The notes beneath the pieces were generated by a model. It searched no databases. It was not told the DNA's origin and saw only the letters and a list, made by a program, of their open reading frames with translations. The translations under genes and the position numbers were made by a program. This document shows, one piece after another, positions 26,897 to 33,566 of a stretch of 49,976 bases of DNA. The stretch covers positions 1-49,976 of the forward strand of contig CALBKH010000048.1 in assembly GCA_937892955.1 (NCBI GenBank), given 5' to 3'. This DNA is from an uncultured Alphaproteobacteria bacterium. GTDB taxonomy: Bacteria > Pseudomonadota > Alphaproteobacteria > Rhizobiales > Ancalomicrobiaceae. Every line of letters begins with the position of its first letter. Position 1 is the first letter of the stretch.

Positions 26897-26981
26897 TCGT
26901 GACGCGGCCTTCCCGGCCGCCTCACTGCCCTCCTTGGGCGTTTCCTCCCTAGACTTGGGCCGCCGCAAGGCGGCCTTTTTT
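26897..26981 (+). ncRNA. mmgR: Candidate alpha-r8 (MmgR-type) small RNA
   Basis: A compact sRNA-like unit. Hairpin 1 pairs GCGGCC (26904-26909) with GGCCGC (26915-26920). Hairpin 2 pairs GCCC (26927-26930) with GGGC (26936-26939). Next comes an unpaired TTTCCTCCCT (26941-26950), then a strong terminator hairpin at 26958-26975 with six T. From memory, that decamer is the ultraconserved unpaired motif of the alphaproteobacterial alpha-r8/MmgR sRNAs, and the ~80-nt size and three-hairpin order fit. MmgR in Sinorhizobium meliloti limits polyhydroxybutyrate granule formation. A possible promoter is TTGCAG (26863) and TAGATT (26886), 17 bp apart; the 5' end is estimated. Targets here are unknown. 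Confidence 0.7.
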
Positions 26982-26985
26982 CTTT
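26958..26985 (+). terminator. Intrinsic terminator of the sRNA
   Basis: GGCCGCC (26958-26964) pairs with GGCGGCC (26969-26975) around GCAA, followed by TTTTTTCTTTT. It is the strongest terminator of the window and has no protein gene directly upstream, which argues that it ends a short non-coding transcript. Confidence 0.92.
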
Positions 26986-27118
26986 TCAAGATGTTGTTCC
27001 GCGCCGGGCGCGCCGAAACGCCACTTGATCGCCGGCGTGGCGCGTGCTTAGCCCGAGAAAGAGCCGCCGACGGCGCCCATGACGGGTCCGTCGCCGCCAT
27101 GCGTTCGACGAGGTTCTC

Positions 27119-28162
27119 ATGCGCTCCATCACCTTCCGCAGGCCGGACGACTGGCACGTTCATTTCCGCGACGGGGCGGCGATGCGGGCGGTGGTGCCCT
27201 ACACAGCACGGGCCTTCGGGCGGGCGATCGTCATGCCCAATCTCACCCCGCCGGTGACGACCTCGGCGATGGCCGCGGCCTATCGCAACCGGATCGTGGC
27301 GGCGGTGCCGGAGGGCGTCGCCTTCACGCCGCTGATGACCGCCTATCTCACCGACGGCAGCGATGCCGCCGACATCGTCGCCGGCTTCCGCGACGGCGTC
27401 CTCACCGCGGTGAAGCTCTATCCGGCGCACGCCACCACCAATTCGCAGTTCGGGGTGACGTCGATGCGCGCCGTGGCGCCGGTGTTGGCGGCGATGGAGA
27501 AGGCGGGCATGCCGCTTCTCGTCCACGGCGAGGTGACGCGCGCCGACGTCGATGTCTTCGACCGGGAGGCGCGGTTCGTCGAGGAGGTGCTGGAGCCGAT
27601 GCTCGCCGACTTCCCGGCGCTGAAGATCGTGCTCGAGCACGTGACGACGGCCGAGGGCGTGGCGATCGTCCGCGCCAACGCCGGTCGCATGGCCGGCACC
27701 ATCACGCCGCAGCATCTGCTCTACGATCGCAACGAGATCTTCCGCGGCGGTATCCGGCCGCACATGTACTGCCTGCCGATCCTCAAGCGCTCGACCCACA
27801 AGGTGGCGCTTCGGGCGGCGGCGACGAGCGGCGAGGCGTCGTTCTTCCTCGGCACCGACACGGCGCCGCACATGCGCCACCTCAAAGAGAACGCCTGCGG
27901 TTGCGCCGGCGTGTTCTCGGCGCCGACCGCCATCGAGGCCTATCTGAAGGTCTTCACGGAGGAGAACGCGCTCGATCGCTTCGAGGCCTTCGCCTCTCTG
28001 AACGGCCCGGCCTTCCACGGGCTGGCGCCCAACGAAGAGCGGGTCACCTGGGTGGAGCAGCCGCATCCGGTGCCGGTGGCGGTGCCGGTCGAGGGCGAGG
28101 GCGAGATCGTTTCGCTGTTCGCCGGCGAGACCGTCGGCTGGTCGCCGGCTGCGGCGGCCTGA
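27119..28162 (+). CDS. pyrC: Dihydroorotase
   Basis: A 347-residue class II (PyrC) dihydroorotase that cyclises carbamoyl aspartate to dihydroorotate in pyrimidine synthesis, cytoplasmic. The metal-binding DDWHVHFRDG is at residues 9-18, the carboxylated lysine is in AVKLYPAHATTNS near residue 98, and further ligand regions are VHGEVTRADVDVFDRE and EHVTTAEG. The substrate loop ITPQHLLYDRNEIFRGG and the active-site GTDTAPHMRHLKENA are intact. Start ATG 27119 gives the exact family N-terminus. It is preceded by the sRNA gene and followed by a hairpin-rich spacer. Confidence 0.96.
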   Translation: MRSITFRRPDDWHVHFRDGAAMRAVVPYTARAFGRAIVMPNLTPPVTTSAMAAAYRNRIVAAVPEGVAFTPLMTAYLTDGSDAADIVAGFRDGVLTAVKLYPAHATTNSQFGVTSMRAVAPVLAAMEKAGMPLLVHGEVTRADVDVFDREARFVEEVLEPMLADFPALKIVLEHVTTAEGVAIVRANAGRMAGTITPQHLLYDRNEIFRGGIRPHMYCLPILKRSTHKVALRAAATSGEASFFLGTDTAPHMRHLKENACGCAGVFSAPTAIEAYLKVFTEENALDRFEAFASLNGPAFHGLAPNEERVTWVEQPHPVPVAVPVEGEGEIVSLFAGETVGWSPAAAA

Positions 28163-28190
28163 GCCCGGATCCGTCCGATCCGGTCTCACG

Positions 28191-28312
28191 TGATACCGAG
28201 CCGTGGATGTTTCGACCTGTTCGAAACATCCACGGCGAAGGCGAGCCCGAACGGGCATCGGCCGGTCTGGCCGTAACGCGCATGAAAGTCGGACGGGTCC
28301 GAATTTCATGAG
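28191..28312 (+). repeat. Hairpin-rich spacer, possible diverged three-hairpin repeat (copy F)
   Basis: Begins TGATACC like copy E. A perfect 16-bp stem pairs 28200-28215 with 28221-28236. Further on, CATGAAA (28281-28287) pairs with TTTCATG (28304-28310) enclosing TCGGA/TCCGA. The middle part has only short pairings (GCCCGAACGGGC). The two-base bulge seen in the other copies is replaced by a G/A mismatch. Membership is uncertain. It separates pyrC from the DUF423 gene. Confidence 0.4.
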
Positions 28313-28332
28313 CCCAATATGAGGTTTCGATC

Positions 28333-28713
28333 ATGCGTCCGTCCACGCTCCTGGTGGTGTTCGCGGCCCTTCTCGGGGCCTTCGGCGTCGCCGCTGCGGC
28401 GGTCGCCGCCCATGTCGCCGGCGGTGATACGCTGCAACGGGCGGCGGAGATCCTGATGGTGCACGGCGCCGCCCTCCTCGGGCTGGCGGCTCTGGTGGCG
28501 CGGTCGGGCGAGCGGTGGACGCTGGCGGCGGCCGCGGGCTTCCTCGGCGCCGGTGCGGCGCTCTTCGGCGCCGACGTGACGCTGCTCACGCTGCAGGGCC
28601 ATCGCCTCTTCCCCTATGCGGCGCCGATCGGCGGCTCGACCATGATCTCGGCCTGGCTGGTCGTCGGGCTCCTGGCGCTCGCCGGCCATCTGGAACCGCG
28701 GGCGCAGGATTGA
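28333..28713 (+). CDS. DUF423 family membrane protein
   Basis: A 126-residue inner membrane protein of the small DUF423 (YwdK/YgdD-like) family. Four hydrophobic helices are visible: LLVVFAALLGAFGVAAAAVA, then MVHGAALLGLAALVA, LAAAAGFLGAGAALFGADVT and STMISAWLVVGLLALAG. The family's HGAALLGLA and GAxLFxGDVT-like segments are present. No function has been settled for the family. It follows the spacer after pyrC and precedes the CoA-ester lyase gene by about 210 bp, so shared transcription is possible but not indicated by overlap. Confidence 0.85.
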   Translation: MRPSTLLVVFAALLGAFGVAAAAVAAHVAGGDTLQRAAEILMVHGAALLGLAALVARSGERWTLAAAAGFLGAGAALFGADVTLLTLQGHRLFPYAAPIGGSTMISAWLVVGLLALAGHLEPRAQD

Positions 28714-28923
28714 GCGGGTCAGCCCATCGGCCGATTGCGGTGCAACACCGGCTTCGCTAGGGTCCCGGCCGTCGATTTTCCACGAGAGGCGAACCTACGG
28801 TTCGGACCTCGTGGTCCGACCGCCGAACGCGTCCCGTCCCGACGGGGACGAGGTCGGCGGGAAGGTGCCGGCCTCGCCAAGCGATCGGCCGGAACCCGTG
28901 CCTCGATCACCGGAGTGTGCCCC

Positions 28924-29811
28924 ATGACCATCCGTCCGCGCCGCAGCGTCCTCTACATGCCGGGTTCCAACGCCCGGGCGCTGGAGAAGGCCAAGACGCT
29001 TTCGACCGATGCGGTGATCCTCGATCTCGAGGATTCCGTCGCCCCCGACGCCAAGGAGACGGCGCGCGATCAGGTGATCGCCGTGGCGAAGGCCGGCGGC
29101 TTCGGGCCGCGCGAGGTGGTGATCCGCGTCAATTCGCTCGCGGGTCCGTGGGGCACGGCCGATCTCGAGGCGGCGGCGGGCGTGGCTCCCGACGCGGTGT
29201 TGATCCCCAAGGTGTCGAGCCCGGAAGACGTCTACGCGGCGAACGCGGTGCTCGACCGGCTCGGCGCGCCTGAGAGCGTCAAGATCTGGGCGATGTTCGA
29301 GACGCCGCTCGCCGTCCTCGAGGCCGGCGCCATCGCGGCGGCCGCGGCGACGAAGGAAGGCCGGCGGCTGTCGGTCTTCATCCTCGGCACCAATGATCTG
29401 GCCAAGGAGACGCGCGCCCGCTTCGTCGCCGGCCGCGCGCCGATGTTGGCGTGGCTGACCACGGCGGTCGCCGCCGGCCGCGCCTACGGCCTCGACGTGA
29501 TCGACGGCGTCTACAACAACCTGTCGGACGCCGACGGCTTCATCGCCGAATGCGAGCAGGGCCGCGACCTCGGTATGGACGGCAAGACGCTGATCCACCC
29601 CAACCAGCTCGAGGGCGCCAACCGCATCTTCTCGCCGAGCGAGGCGGAGGTGGCGCAGGCCGAGAAGATCCTCGCCGCCTTCGCCCTGCCGGAGAACGCC
29701 TCGAAGGGCGTGATCAGCCTCGACGGCCGCATGGTCGAGCGGTTGCACGCCGAGATGGCCGAGCGTACCGTCGCCATCGCCCGTGCCATCGCCGCGGCCT
29801 CGGCCCTGTGA
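28924..29811 (+). CDS. HpcH/HpaI-type CoA-ester lyase (malyl-CoA lyase/thioesterase-like)
   Basis: A 295-residue TIM-barrel enzyme of the CitE/HpcH family, acting on malyl-CoA, beta-methylmalyl-CoA or citramalyl-CoA. It begins RPRRSVLYMPGSNARALEKA, with the metal-site VILDLEDSVAPDAKETARDQ, VVIRVNSLAGPWGTAD, and the conserved IWAMFETPLAVLEA and GMDGKTLIHPNQLEGAN. The N-terminus is closer to the (3S)-malyl-CoA thioesterase (Mcl2) type than to Mcl1, which fits the ethylmalonyl-CoA pathway suggested by the mesaconyl-CoA hydratase at 36409-37461; this is inference. ATG 28924 gives the family start. Repeat copy C follows the stop by 2 bp. Confidence 0.87.
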   Translation: MTIRPRRSVLYMPGSNARALEKAKTLSTDAVILDLEDSVAPDAKETARDQVIAVAKAGGFGPREVVIRVNSLAGPWGTADLEAAAGVAPDAVLIPKVSSPEDVYAANAVLDRLGAPESVKIWAMFETPLAVLEAGAIAAAAATKEGRRLSVFILGTNDLAKETRARFVAGRAPMLAWLTTAVAAGRAYGLDVIDGVYNNLSDADGFIAECEQGRDLGMDGKTLIHPNQLEGANRIFSPSEAEVAQAEKILAAFALPENASKGVISLDGRMVERLHAEMAERTVAIARAIAAASAL

Positions 29812-29813
29812 TG

Positions 29814-29933
29814 CGGACGGCCGAAGATGCTCGAGCATCCGGCCGTCGCGGACACGCGAGTTTCTCGTGAACGCGGGGGCGAAGGGTCACTCGCGTGACG
29901 AATCCCATCGGCCGGTCCCGGCCGATGGTATGG
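29814..29933 (-). repeat. Three-hairpin intergenic repeat, copy C
   Basis: GACGGCCG (29816-29823) pairs with CGGCCGTC (29840-29847), AA at 29824-29825 is bulged, and GATGC pairs with GCATC inside. The middle stem is CACGCGAGT (29853-29861) with ACTCGCGTG (29889-29897). The simple stem pairs CCATCGGCCG (29905-29914) with CGGCCGATGG (29919-29928), then TATGG. Hairpin order and bulge match copies B and D while the sequences differ. It fills the gap between two genes and abuts the DUF1737 ribosome binding site. Confidence 0.8.
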
Positions 29934-29940
29934 GGGGTTC

Positions 29941-30147
29941 ATGAAGCTCTATCGCTATCTCACCGGTCCCGATGACGCCGCCTTCTGCAAGCGCGTCTCC
30001 GCCGCCCTCAACAAGGGCTGGCTGCTCCACGGCGATCCGACGCTGACCTACGACGCCGAGCAGAAGCGGGTGATCTGCGGTCAGGCGGTCACCAAGGAGG
30101 TGATGGGCGTCGCCTGGAACGAGGACGTGGTGCTCTCCGACTGGTGA
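29941..30147 (+). CDS. DUF1737 domain protein
   Basis: A 68-residue cytosolic protein of the DUF1737 family, function unknown. MKLYRYLTGPDDAAFCKRVS is the usual opening, and ALNKGWLLHGDPTLTYD and the QAVTKEV end complete the domain, which spans the whole protein. A GGGGGG run just before the ATG is the probable ribosome binding site and lies at the edge of repeat copy C. It is probably transcribed from beyond that repeat. Confidence 0.85.
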   Translation: MKLYRYLTGPDDAAFCKRVSAALNKGWLLHGDPTLTYDAEQKRVICGQAVTKEVMGVAWNEDVVLSDW

Positions 30148-30174
30148 GACGCGATCGATCGCCGAATTCGCGAG

Positions 30175-30210
30175 AGGCGCAGGTCGAAAGGCCTGCGCCT
30201 TCGTCGTTTC
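30175..30210 (+). terminator. Hairpin terminator after the DUF1737 gene
   Basis: AGGCGCAGG (30175-30183) pairs with CCTGCGCCT (30192-30200), followed by TCGTCGTTTC, a weak T-containing tail. It lies between converging genes. Confidence 0.6.
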
Positions 30211-30223
30211 GGAAGAACCCGTG

Positions 30224-30535
30224 TCAGGGCCGCGTCGCCGGTGCGGGGTCCGCGGCGAGGACCGCGACGTGTCGCCAGCCCTGTGGGAGCGGGGTCCACG
30301 AGACGACGCAGGGCTCGTCGAGGACCTGCCAGGACAGGATGTTGACGTCCATCACGCAGCGCGCGAGACGGGGCCCGGCGGGGGTCGAGAGGCAGGTCGT
30401 TCCGCCGAGCTCGACGCGGAGTCCGCCCGGGGCGCGGCAGGTACAGGCATCCGCCGCGGCGACACTCGAAGCGCCGTGGACGGCGGCTGCGATCAGACCG
30501 ACGGCGACGATGGCGATGTCCAGGATCCGAGCCAT
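30224..30535 (-). CDS. Small secreted cysteine-containing protein
   Basis: A 103-residue hypothetical exported protein. From ATG 30535 it has a signal peptide, RILDIAIVAVGLIAAAVHG, with likely cleavage before or near AADACTC. The short mature part has a cysteine pattern (ACTCRAPGGLRVELGGTTCL, then RLARCVMDVN and DEPCVVSW), suggesting two disulphides. The frame opens further upstream, but that extension would bury the signal peptide. Proteins of this look are annotated as hypothetical in many Hyphomicrobiales; I do not know a function. It converges on DUF1737, with a terminator-like hairpin between. Confidence 0.6.
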   Translation of the reverse strand: MARILDIAIVAVGLIAAAVHGASSVAAADACTCRAPGGLRVELGGTTCLSTPAGPRLARCVMDVNILSWQVLDEPCVVSWTPLPQGWRHVAVLAADPAPATRP

Positions 30536-30607
30536 GGACCGATGATGCACCGGTTCGGGCGCAACGGCGATCACATGAGCGTGCACGGGTGCCGGAGAGG
30601 CGCGTGA

Positions 30608-30740
30608 GGGTGCTCCGCACTCACGCGCGTCGATGTGGGCGGGAGCGCTCCGGGCTCACCAGGGGTCGAGGTTGGCGTGCGCGCTCCGCGCTCACCAAGG
30701 GTCGAGGTTGGCGTGCGCGCTCCGCGCTCACGCAGGGTCG
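30608..30740. repeat. 36-bp tandem repeat at the 3' end of the CMD gene
   Basis: Near-identical units start at 30645, 30681 and 30717, each opening GCGCTCCGCGCTCAC and ending GGGTCGAGGTTGGCGTGC; the third unit is partial and the first has a G for C change. A shorter related block lies at about 30611-30632. The period is a multiple of three, but the stop codon of the carboxymuconolactone decarboxylase-like gene (30728-30730) lies inside the third unit, so most of the array is untranslated. Copy number could vary between strains by slippage. Confidence 0.85.
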
Positions 30741-31129
30741 CGGAACTTCGGGTCGATCGGGACCTGGAGCGCGGTCACCAGACGATTGGTCTCCGCCGCC
30801 ATGCCGACCACGGCGACCAGCTCCATGTGCTGCTCCGCCGTCATGCCCTTGGCGCGGGCGGAGGCGGTGTGGGTGGCGACGCAGTATTCGCAGCCGTGGG
30901 CGATCGACACGGCGACGTAGAGCATCTCCTTGACCAGCGGATCGAGGCTGCCCGGGCCCATCACCTGCTTGATGCTTTCCCAGGTGCGCTTCAGCGAGAC
31001 GGGGTCGTTCGCCAGCGCCCGCCAGAAGTCGTTGACGTAGTCGGTCTTGCGGGTGGCGCGGATGTCGTCGAAGACGGCGGCGGCCTCGGGCGAGAGTTCG
31101 GCGTCGGAGAGCAGGCGGACGGTCGGCAT
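30728..31129 (-). CDS. Carboxymuconolactone decarboxylase (AhpD-like) family protein
   Basis: A 133-residue helical protein of the CMD/AhpD superfamily. The redox or active-site motif is complete: HGCEYCVATHTASARAKG, with Cys 80, Cys 83 and His 87. The surrounding helices (LDPLVKEMLYVAVSIA and MTAEQHMELVAVVGMAAETN) also fit. Family members act in peroxide detoxification or as gamma-carboxymuconolactone decarboxylases; with the CxxC motif a peroxidase-related role is likelier. I choose ATG 31129 because it gives the MPTVRLL start with AGG upstream; an ATG at 31144 is also in frame. Its 3' end runs into a tandem repeat. Confidence 0.87.
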   Translation of the reverse strand: MPTVRLLSDAELSPEAAAVFDDIRATRKTDYVNDFWRALANDPVSLKRTWESIKQVMGPGSLDPLVKEMLYVAVSIAHGCEYCVATHTASARAKGMTAEQHMELVAVVGMAAETNRLVTALQVPIDPKFRDPA

Positions 31130-31191
31130 CGCGGAACCTCGCACGGTCGCGGGCGGGGGAGGGCGAACCGGGGGGGCTCACCCTCGAGGGA

Positions 31192-31770
31192 TCAGCGCGA
31201 CAGGGAGACCGGCTGGCTCCCGGCGGTGGTGCCGGAGAAGCGCTCGCCGCCCTGGCTGATCAGCGTCGCCACCACCGAGCCGTCGGAGCTCTTGAGGGTG
31301 ACCTGACGGCCCTGGACGTCCCAGGCCGAGATCTTGGCGAGATCGGGCGAATGGCAACCCTTGGAGATGGCGCGATAGCCGCCGGCCCAGCTGGTCAGGT
31401 TCATGAACAGCTGGCAGTTGTCGCTGCCCGAAGCGATGCGCCAGCCGCCGAGAAGCTCGGTGCGGCCGATCGGCTGGCCCTTGTCGGGGCTGACGGCGGC
31501 CACCTTGTTGGCAGCCGGTGGCGGTGCGACGGCCGAGGTCGGCGCCGGCGGCGCGTTGGGATCGACCGGCGGCGGCGCGGCCGGATCGGCGGTCACGCCG
31601 GGCGGTGGCTGCAGAGGCTGCAAGGCTCCTTGCGTCACCGGCGCCGTCGGGGCACCCGGCAGCGGCTCGTAACGCGGGACGGTCGGGCCGTCGTTGAGAC
31701 CGAGCCGGCCACAGCCGGCGAGCGTGCCGGCGACCAGCACCGCGAGCGCCACGCGATTTCCGCGAATCAT
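31192..31770 (-). CDS. AprI/Inh-family protease inhibitor lipoprotein, Omp19-like
   Basis: A 192-residue outer-membrane lipoprotein. The signal peptide ends in the lipobox GTLAGC (Cys 20). A Pro/Ala-rich linker covers about residues 25-95 (TADPAAPPPVDPNAPPAPTS). The C-terminal ~95 residues form an Inh beta-barrel domain, with LLGGWRIASGSDNCQLFM, GGYRAISKGC and the end GERFSGTTAGSQPVSLSR. That end and the overall plan strongly resemble Brucella Omp19, a broad-spectrum protease inhibitor. One disulphide (DNCQLF to KGCHSP) is likely. The start has no strong Shine-Dalgarno. Followed by the CMD gene on the same strand after about 60 bp. Confidence 0.9.
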   Translation of the reverse strand: MIRGNRVALAVLVAGTLAGCGRLGLNDGPTVPRYEPLPGAPTAPVTQGALQPLQPPPGVTADPAAPPPVDPNAPPAPTSAVAPPPAANKVAAVSPDKGQPIGRTELLGGWRIASGSDNCQLFMNLTSWAGGYRAISKGCHSPDLAKISAWDVQGRQVTLKSSDGSVVATLISQGGERFSGTTAGSQPVSLSR

Positions 31771-31972
31771 CGCTTCGAACTCCCGAGAAGATCTGCCTTC
31801 GGCGTTTCTACCGCGAACCGCGGGCGATCGCGACCCCCGCGGGGCCGTAGACCCTCATCCAACACCGCAAGACGGCGAAATCGGGGAGCGTCGTGCCGCG
31901 GCGGGTGGTCGGTTCCCCGCCCCCGGGCGGGGTGTCATACGAATTTTCCCCGACTGCCGCATTCTGGTCTTA

Positions 31973-32013
31973 TTGCATCGCACAATAACATTTCACGAAA
32001 TGCTGCGATGCAA
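31973..32013. promoter_or_regulatory. Nested palindrome upstream of a GNAT gene
   Basis: TTGCATCGCA (31973-31982) and TGCGATGCAA (32004-32013) form a perfect 10-bp inverted repeat. Inside it CATTTC (31989-31994) pairs with GAAATG (31997-32002). It ends 29 bp before the GNAT ATG. Each arm contains TGC-N3-GCA, which resembles PhaR-type operators described near phasin genes; that link is tentative. It could alternatively form an mRNA hairpin. Confidence 0.5.
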
Positions 32014-32042
32014 CTCATCGTAGCCGAAACAGGAGAAAGACC

Positions 32043-32627
32043 ATGATCGCTCGTTACGAAGGCGGCGCGATCCGCAAGCTGTGGGCGCGTGACGTCCCGG
32101 CTTTTCGCGACCATCTGCTCCGTCTCGACGCCGCCACGCGGCGCAATCGCTTCGGCATGGTGACCGGCGACGATTTCGTCACCAACTATGCCGAGACCAG
32201 CTTCGCCCTCGACACGGTGATCCACGGCGTGTTCGTCGACGGCCGTCTCGTCGGTGTCGGCGAGTTGCGGCGGATCGACGGGCCGCGCCGCGACGCCGAG
32301 GCGGCGTTCTCGGTGGAAAAGGACTGGCAGGGCTGCGGCTTCGGGTCGCGGCTGATGGAGGCGGTGATCCTCGCCGCCCGCAATCGCGGCATTCGCCGCC
32401 TCTACATGAACTGCCTCGCCTCCAACGCCCAGATGCAGCGGCTGGCGCTGCGCCACGGCGCCGAACTGGAATACGAATCGGGCGACGTCGTCGGGCTGGT
32501 GCTGCCGGAGACGGCGTCGGCGGTTTCGCAGCTGCGCGAGACGGTCGGCGACGGTTTCGCCTGGACCACGGCGATCATGGACCTGCAGCGGCGGTCGTTC
32601 GTCGGCGGCCTGTTCGGCCGGGCGTGA
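32043..32627 (+). CDS. GNAT family N-acetyltransferase
   Basis: A 194-residue acetyl-CoA-dependent acetyltransferase. It opens ARYEGGAIRKLWARDVPAFR, and the domain runs to about residue 160. The acetyl-CoA-binding motif A is degenerate but present: DWQGCGFGSRLMEAVILAAR (Q-x-x-G-x-G variant), followed by IRRLYMNCLASNAQMQRLAL. The sequence resembles GNATs annotated as stress-related or as the acetyltransferase domain of larger proteins; substrate unknown. AGGAGAA gives a strong ribosome binding site. A nested palindrome lies just upstream, and a strong bidirectional terminator follows. Confidence 0.87.
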   Translation: MIARYEGGAIRKLWARDVPAFRDHLLRLDAATRRNRFGMVTGDDFVTNYAETSFALDTVIHGVFVDGRLVGVGELRRIDGPRRDAEAAFSVEKDWQGCGFGSRLMEAVILAARNRGIRRLYMNCLASNAQMQRLALRHGAELEYESGDVVGLVLPETASAVSQLRETVGDGFAWTTAIMDLQRRSFVGGLFGRA

Positions 32628-32655
32628 GGCGACGGATCAAACGCAGGGAAAAACG

Positions 32656-32697
32656 CGAAGAGCCCCGGCGGAGCGATCCGCCGGGGCTCTTCGTTTT
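32656..32697. terminator. Bidirectional intrinsic terminator between GNAT and sdhB
   Basis: A perfect 17-bp stem (32656-32672 with 32677-32693) with a GCGA loop. TTTT follows on the plus strand and, read in reverse, CGTTTTT follows on the minus strand, so it can end both the GNAT and the sdhCDAB transcripts. Confidence 0.92.
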
Positions 32698-32713
32698 CCT
32701 CGGAAGGCGACGA

Positions 32714-33493
32714 TCAGAGACGGCGCTCGATCATCATCTTCTTGATCTCGGCGATCGCCTTGGCCGGGTTCAGACCCTTGGGGCAGGTGTTGGCGCAGTT
32801 CATGATGGTGTGGCAGCGATAGAGGCGGAACGGGTCCTCGAGGTTGTCGAGGCGCTCGCCGGTCGCTTCGTCGCGGCTGTCGATCAGCCAACGATAGGCC
32901 TGCAAGAGGACCGCCGGGCCGAGGTAGCGGTCGCCGTTCCACCAGTAGCTCGGGCACGAGGTCGAGCACGAGGCGCAGAGGATGCACTCGTAGAGACCAT
33001 CGAGCTTGGAGCGATCCTCGTGGGACTGCTTCCACTCGGTCTGCGGCGTCGGCGTCACCGTCTTCAGCCACGGCTCGATCGAGCGATGCTGGGCGTAGAA
33101 GTTGGTGAGATCCGGGATCAGGTCCTTCACCACCGGCATGTGCGGCAGCGGATAGACCTTCACCGCGCCCTTCACCTCGTCCATGCCCTTGGTGCAGGCG
33201 AGGGTGTTGAGCCCGTCGATGTTCATGGCGCAGGAGCCGCAGATGCCTTCACGGCAGGAACGGCGGAAGGTCAGCGTCGGGTCGATCTTGTTCTTGATGT
33301 AGATCAGACCGTCGAGGACCATCGGACCACAATCGTCGAGATCGACGAAATAGGTGTCCATGCGCGGGTTGGAGCCGTCGTCCGGGTTCCAGCGATAGAC
33401 GCGGAATTCCTTGAGCTTCGACGCTCCGGCGGGCTTCGGCCAGGTCTTGCCGGTACCGACCACGGAGTTCTTGGGGAGGGTAAACTCGACCAT
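32714..33493 (-). CDS. sdhB: Succinate dehydrogenase iron-sulphur subunit
   Basis: A 259-residue Fe-S subunit carrying electrons from SdhA to the quinone site, on the cytoplasmic side of the inner membrane. The [2Fe-2S] motif is CREGICGSCAMNIDGLNTLAC; the [4Fe-4S] and [3Fe-4S] ligands are in ECILCASCSTSCPSYWW and MNCANTCPKGLNPAKA. All expected cysteines are present. MVEFTLPKNS at 33493 is the sensible start, with GAGG upstream; an in-frame ATG 21 bp earlier is less likely. Last gene of sdhCDAB, 73 bp after sdhA. Confidence 0.97.
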   Translation of the reverse strand: MVEFTLPKNSVVGTGKTWPKPAGASKLKEFRVYRWNPDDGSNPRMDTYFVDLDDCGPMVLDGLIYIKNKIDPTLTFRRSCREGICGSCAMNIDGLNTLACTKGMDEVKGAVKVYPLPHMPVVKDLIPDLTNFYAQHRSIEPWLKTVTPTPQTEWKQSHEDRSKLDGLYECILCASCSTSCPSYWWNGDRYLGPAVLLQAYRWLIDSRDEATGERLDNLEDPFRLYRCHTIMNCANTCPKGLNPAKAIAEIKKMMIERRL

Positions 33494-33529
33494 CTCGGTC
33501 TCACCTCTTCGCAATCTGTCGACCGGATC

Positions 33530-33547
33530 GTCGGCCCGCGGGCCGAC
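33530..33547. other. Intercistronic palindrome between sdhA and sdhB
   Basis: GTCGGCCCG and CGGGCCGAC form a perfect 18-bp palindrome in the 73 bp spacer. It could stabilise or process the sdh mRNA. No T run is present, so it is not a terminator. Confidence 0.5.
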
Positions 33548-33566
33548 GACGGGGATCGGCGCGTGA

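Noticed and set aside
30645..30735. CRISPR-like array
   Set aside because: The 36-bp units are directly adjacent with no unique spacers, and no cas gene is present; it is a plain tandem repeat.
33530..33547. Terminator between sdhA and sdhB
   Set aside because: Perfect palindrome but no T run, and sdhB must be transcribed with sdhA; it is more likely an mRNA-stability or processing element.
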